The position numbers were made by a program, and so were the translations under genes. DNA of 64,000 bases from Malurus cyaneus samueli (lineage: Eukaryota > Chordata > Aves > Passeriformes > Maluridae), in contig CM019237.1 of the NCBI GenBank assembly GCA_009741485.1, positions 49,662,050-49,726,049 of the forward strand, written 5' to 3'. The notes under the pieces are model-generated. The model searched no databases. It worked only from the letters and a program-made list of their open reading frames with translations, and was not told where the DNA came from. This document shows, piece by piece, positions 61,801 to 64,000 of this stretch (its first letter is position 1; each line of letters opens with the position of its first letter).

Positions 61801-63892
61801 TTTTTGCATACTCAGAGCCTTTTCTTAATCTCAATTCAAAGAAAGAGAGTATCTTTTTCTTTTTATTGTCACGCATATCTTTTTAAAACCAAGTAAACAG
61901 GCAAATGTTTTTCACCTACATTCCATTCTTCCCCAGTTCTACTTGGAAGGAAAAATTCAGCCTGTTAGGAATCGAAGGGAATAAGGAAAGAAACACAGGC
62001 ACGGAGGATTTTAAAATTATGATTTCTTCTCAGTCTGAAAACTTTATGGCTTTTGACCCCAGCTCTCATCAAGGGAGTACTGGGTAAAAAAAGAGGCTGA
62101 CTGGAAAAATCCAGCATGTTCTTTTGATTGAATTGTACTACTGATACTTGAGGCTGGTTGTGCTTCAGGCTGTCCATGCCTGGAGCTAAGTTTAGGCTAA
62201 GTTCTTAGTTTATAAGGAACTCTTTTCCCTCTGAGGCAGCTCATGCCAAATTCTGTTCTGCTACATACTCATGGCAATTCTCTCTCTACCCAAATATCAT
62301 CGATGTTTAACCCACGCCTGTGGTTGTATAAAACGTTCCTACTCACATGTTTTGCTGTCTGTCCTGTGTCTCATTCCAGTTCTGCAGCTGAGCCATTCCT
62401 TTATCAAGGACCAGAATAGCAACTGAGGTTTCTGCCCTGCAAGGGAGGGAAATGAAGAAATCACGCATTGAGCAGAGGACACAGAGAGTGTTTATTGCAG
62501 GAAGATGGGGATGGTCACACAATCATCCCTGACTGGCACAGCCCAATCCATGAGTCATACAAGCTTGGTCACACAAGCAGCAATAGGAAAATTTATAGGG
62601 CTTTAGGGTTGTTGCAAAATTATGGCATGTATGTTCTTCCCAGTGCCCATGCTGGGTTTGATTTCTATCTTTTCTTTAGTGGTTAATTCAACGTTTTTTC
62701 CCCTTGCTGAGAAGTTCCTGCTGGAGGCAATTCCCCAGTATGGCTTGTCTCAGTAGCCAGCAGTATTTGTTAAAGACAGGCTCTATCCCTGAAAGCTTTG
62801 CTTTTGATACAAAGCAAGACATCATTTTGCTGTAGAATTGCCTGAAATGTGTGTAAAGAGTTGAATCTAAAGGTATTAAATAAAGTTTTTATGGCACTGC
62901 TTATAGGTTCAGGATGCATCTTGGCTTTCCGTTAATTATCATGTTTTCTGCCTAAATATTATGAAGTGAATAAGATTAAATATTTATCCTGAGAGGGAAT
63001 AAAACTCTATTGCATTGCTACCTCTTCTGAAATTAGAGATTATTCTTGCATCAAGGCAGAGTCAGTATTACAGTCAGACTTCAGCTGATGGAGACAAATA
63101 TTTTGTCTCTCATCAAACCCAAATAAAGCAAAACTCCAGGAATCCCTGATTTCTTTAGGGAAACATGACTTTACTCAGCTAGGCCCAGGAGGTTAAACAA
63201 ATCACTTGTTTAAATCTGTCTGTACCAAACTCCATATCCTCGGTGATTAGATCATCTTCTTCATTGTACCTTCCCTGTATATTCCCTTAAGTTTTTAAAA
63301 TTCTTTTCTATGCCCTATTCTATCCTTTTGTTTTTTGAAATACCTCAGGAAAAGAATGGATGTTGCACTGTATCTAACAAGGTAACAGATCTGGGAGTCT
63401 TACTCAGCCAGTAAAGTAAGCAAATATCAGAAAATCCCAAAAATGCTCAGCTAGAACCTACAAACTTGCTAGCATGCAACACAGTTTTAAGCCCTCCCCC
63501 CCACACAGAGGCTTTTGTCCTGTGATGTGATACCTACAGCAAGTGGGAATTGTTTCACTTGGGAAAAACTGACCATGCGGCATCCCTTACTTTGCACTGA
63601 GAGAAATGCCACATGTCAGTTCTGCAGCAGTCTCAAGTTCTTTAAGGCGATTTCCATGCTTCACCATGTTTTTCCCAGGGATGGAATCCTGAATCAGCTC
63701 AATAAAATGAAGAACATAGAGAATTTCGATGTGATTATCCTTGGGTTGCTTGTAAGTGCAGGGGATGTGTCCCTGCTCACATAGAAATGGCTTGTGCTGT
63801 TAAAACACCCCACAAACACACTGCTGTGGAGTGTGGACAGCCATCAGTGCTTGGGTCAGTCTCATGGATGGCTGTGTGGGATGCACCGAGAG
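58891..63892. other. Gene-free region near the right edge
   Basis: No coding exon is recognised. In mammals the KCNA5/KCNA1/KCNA6 potassium-channel genes lie beyond NTF3 on this side, but no channel sequence is present here. A possible LTR scrap is at 62462-62700. Confidence 0.5.
62462..62700 (-). mobile_element. Possible LTR fragment
   Basis: The composition and a gtttattg motif (AATAAAC on the minus strand, as in LTR poly(A) signals), with gtcacacaatcatccctgac and ggtcacacaagcagcaatag, suggest a solo LTR scrap. I see no target-site duplication, no clear TG...CA ends and no internal retroviral sequence. Confidence 0.25.
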
Positions 63893-64000
63893 GGTTCTTA
63901 AACACTGGAAGGGGCTGCCCAGGGAGGTGGTGGAGTCCCCATCCCTGGAGGAGTCCAAGGAAAGCCTGGGTGTGGCACTCAGCGTTCTGGTTTAGTTTCT
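63893..64000 (+). mobile_element. CR1 LINE fragment cut by the window edge
   Basis: Forward copy: aaacactggaaggggctgcc, cagggaggtggtggagtccc, catccctggaggagtccaag, tgtggcactcagcgttctgg. It continues beyond the window. Confidence 0.9.

Noticed and set aside
55800..64000. Search for a KCNA-type potassium-channel gene expected upstream
   Set aside because: These genes have long single coding exons that would be obvious; none is present here.
1..64000. tRNA, rRNA, CRISPR arrays or a new defence-type system
   Set aside because: No such structure was seen; the sequence is vertebrate nuclear DNA and contains one gene plus repeats.

Overview
The window looks like ordinary bird nuclear DNA, probably from a songbird or related neoavian. 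It carries an intact neurotrophin-3 gene (NTF3) and many 3'-end fragments of CR1 LINEs, the dominant avian interspersed repeat. It has no mammalian-type SINE/LINE families, is mostly AT-rich and non-coding, and has long homopolymer runs. Two single-base Ns (25831 and 42358) mark assembly junctions.

The only protein-coding gene I can support is NTF3, on the minus strand. The main coding exon (9711-10505) holds the signal peptide, pro-domain, furin site and the whole 119-residue mature neurotrophin. A tiny upstream coding exon (55293-55310) supplies the six N-terminal residues of the long precursor. It has a clean GT donor and lies about 44.8 kb from a clean AG acceptor. Spliced, these give a 270-residue precursor; starting at the internal ATG gives a 257-residue one. 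Both lengths match the two known human NT-3 precursors. The 5' leader, candidate TATA elements and an overlapping upstream ORF lie just to the right of the first exon. The 3' UTR and poly(A) signal lie at about 9535-9710.

Layout: 1-9530 is gene-free flank downstream of NTF3, with one CR1 fragment, a poly(T) run and a transposon-like palindrome. 9535-10505 is the last exon. 10508-55292 is the single large intron, with at least ten CR1 fragments in both orientations, a 567-bp perfect direct duplication flanking an N (probably an assembly artefact), two CpG-rich patches (29060-29460 and 51240-51850), a 2-kb pyrimidine-rich tract (51700-53520) and a G-quadruplex-type tract just inside the donor. 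55293 to about 55560 is the first exon and probable promoter. 55560-64000 is gene-free upstream flank with homopolymers, one internal CR1 piece, a possible LTR scrap and a CR1 running off the right edge.

I found no new gene system. The points most worth a second look are the regulatory architecture of NTF3 (a uORF that bridges the two alternative starts, an intronic G4 tract by the first donor, and CpG patches that could be alternative promoters) and the two assembly-junction duplications. All other open reading frames look like chance frames in non-coding or repeat DNA.
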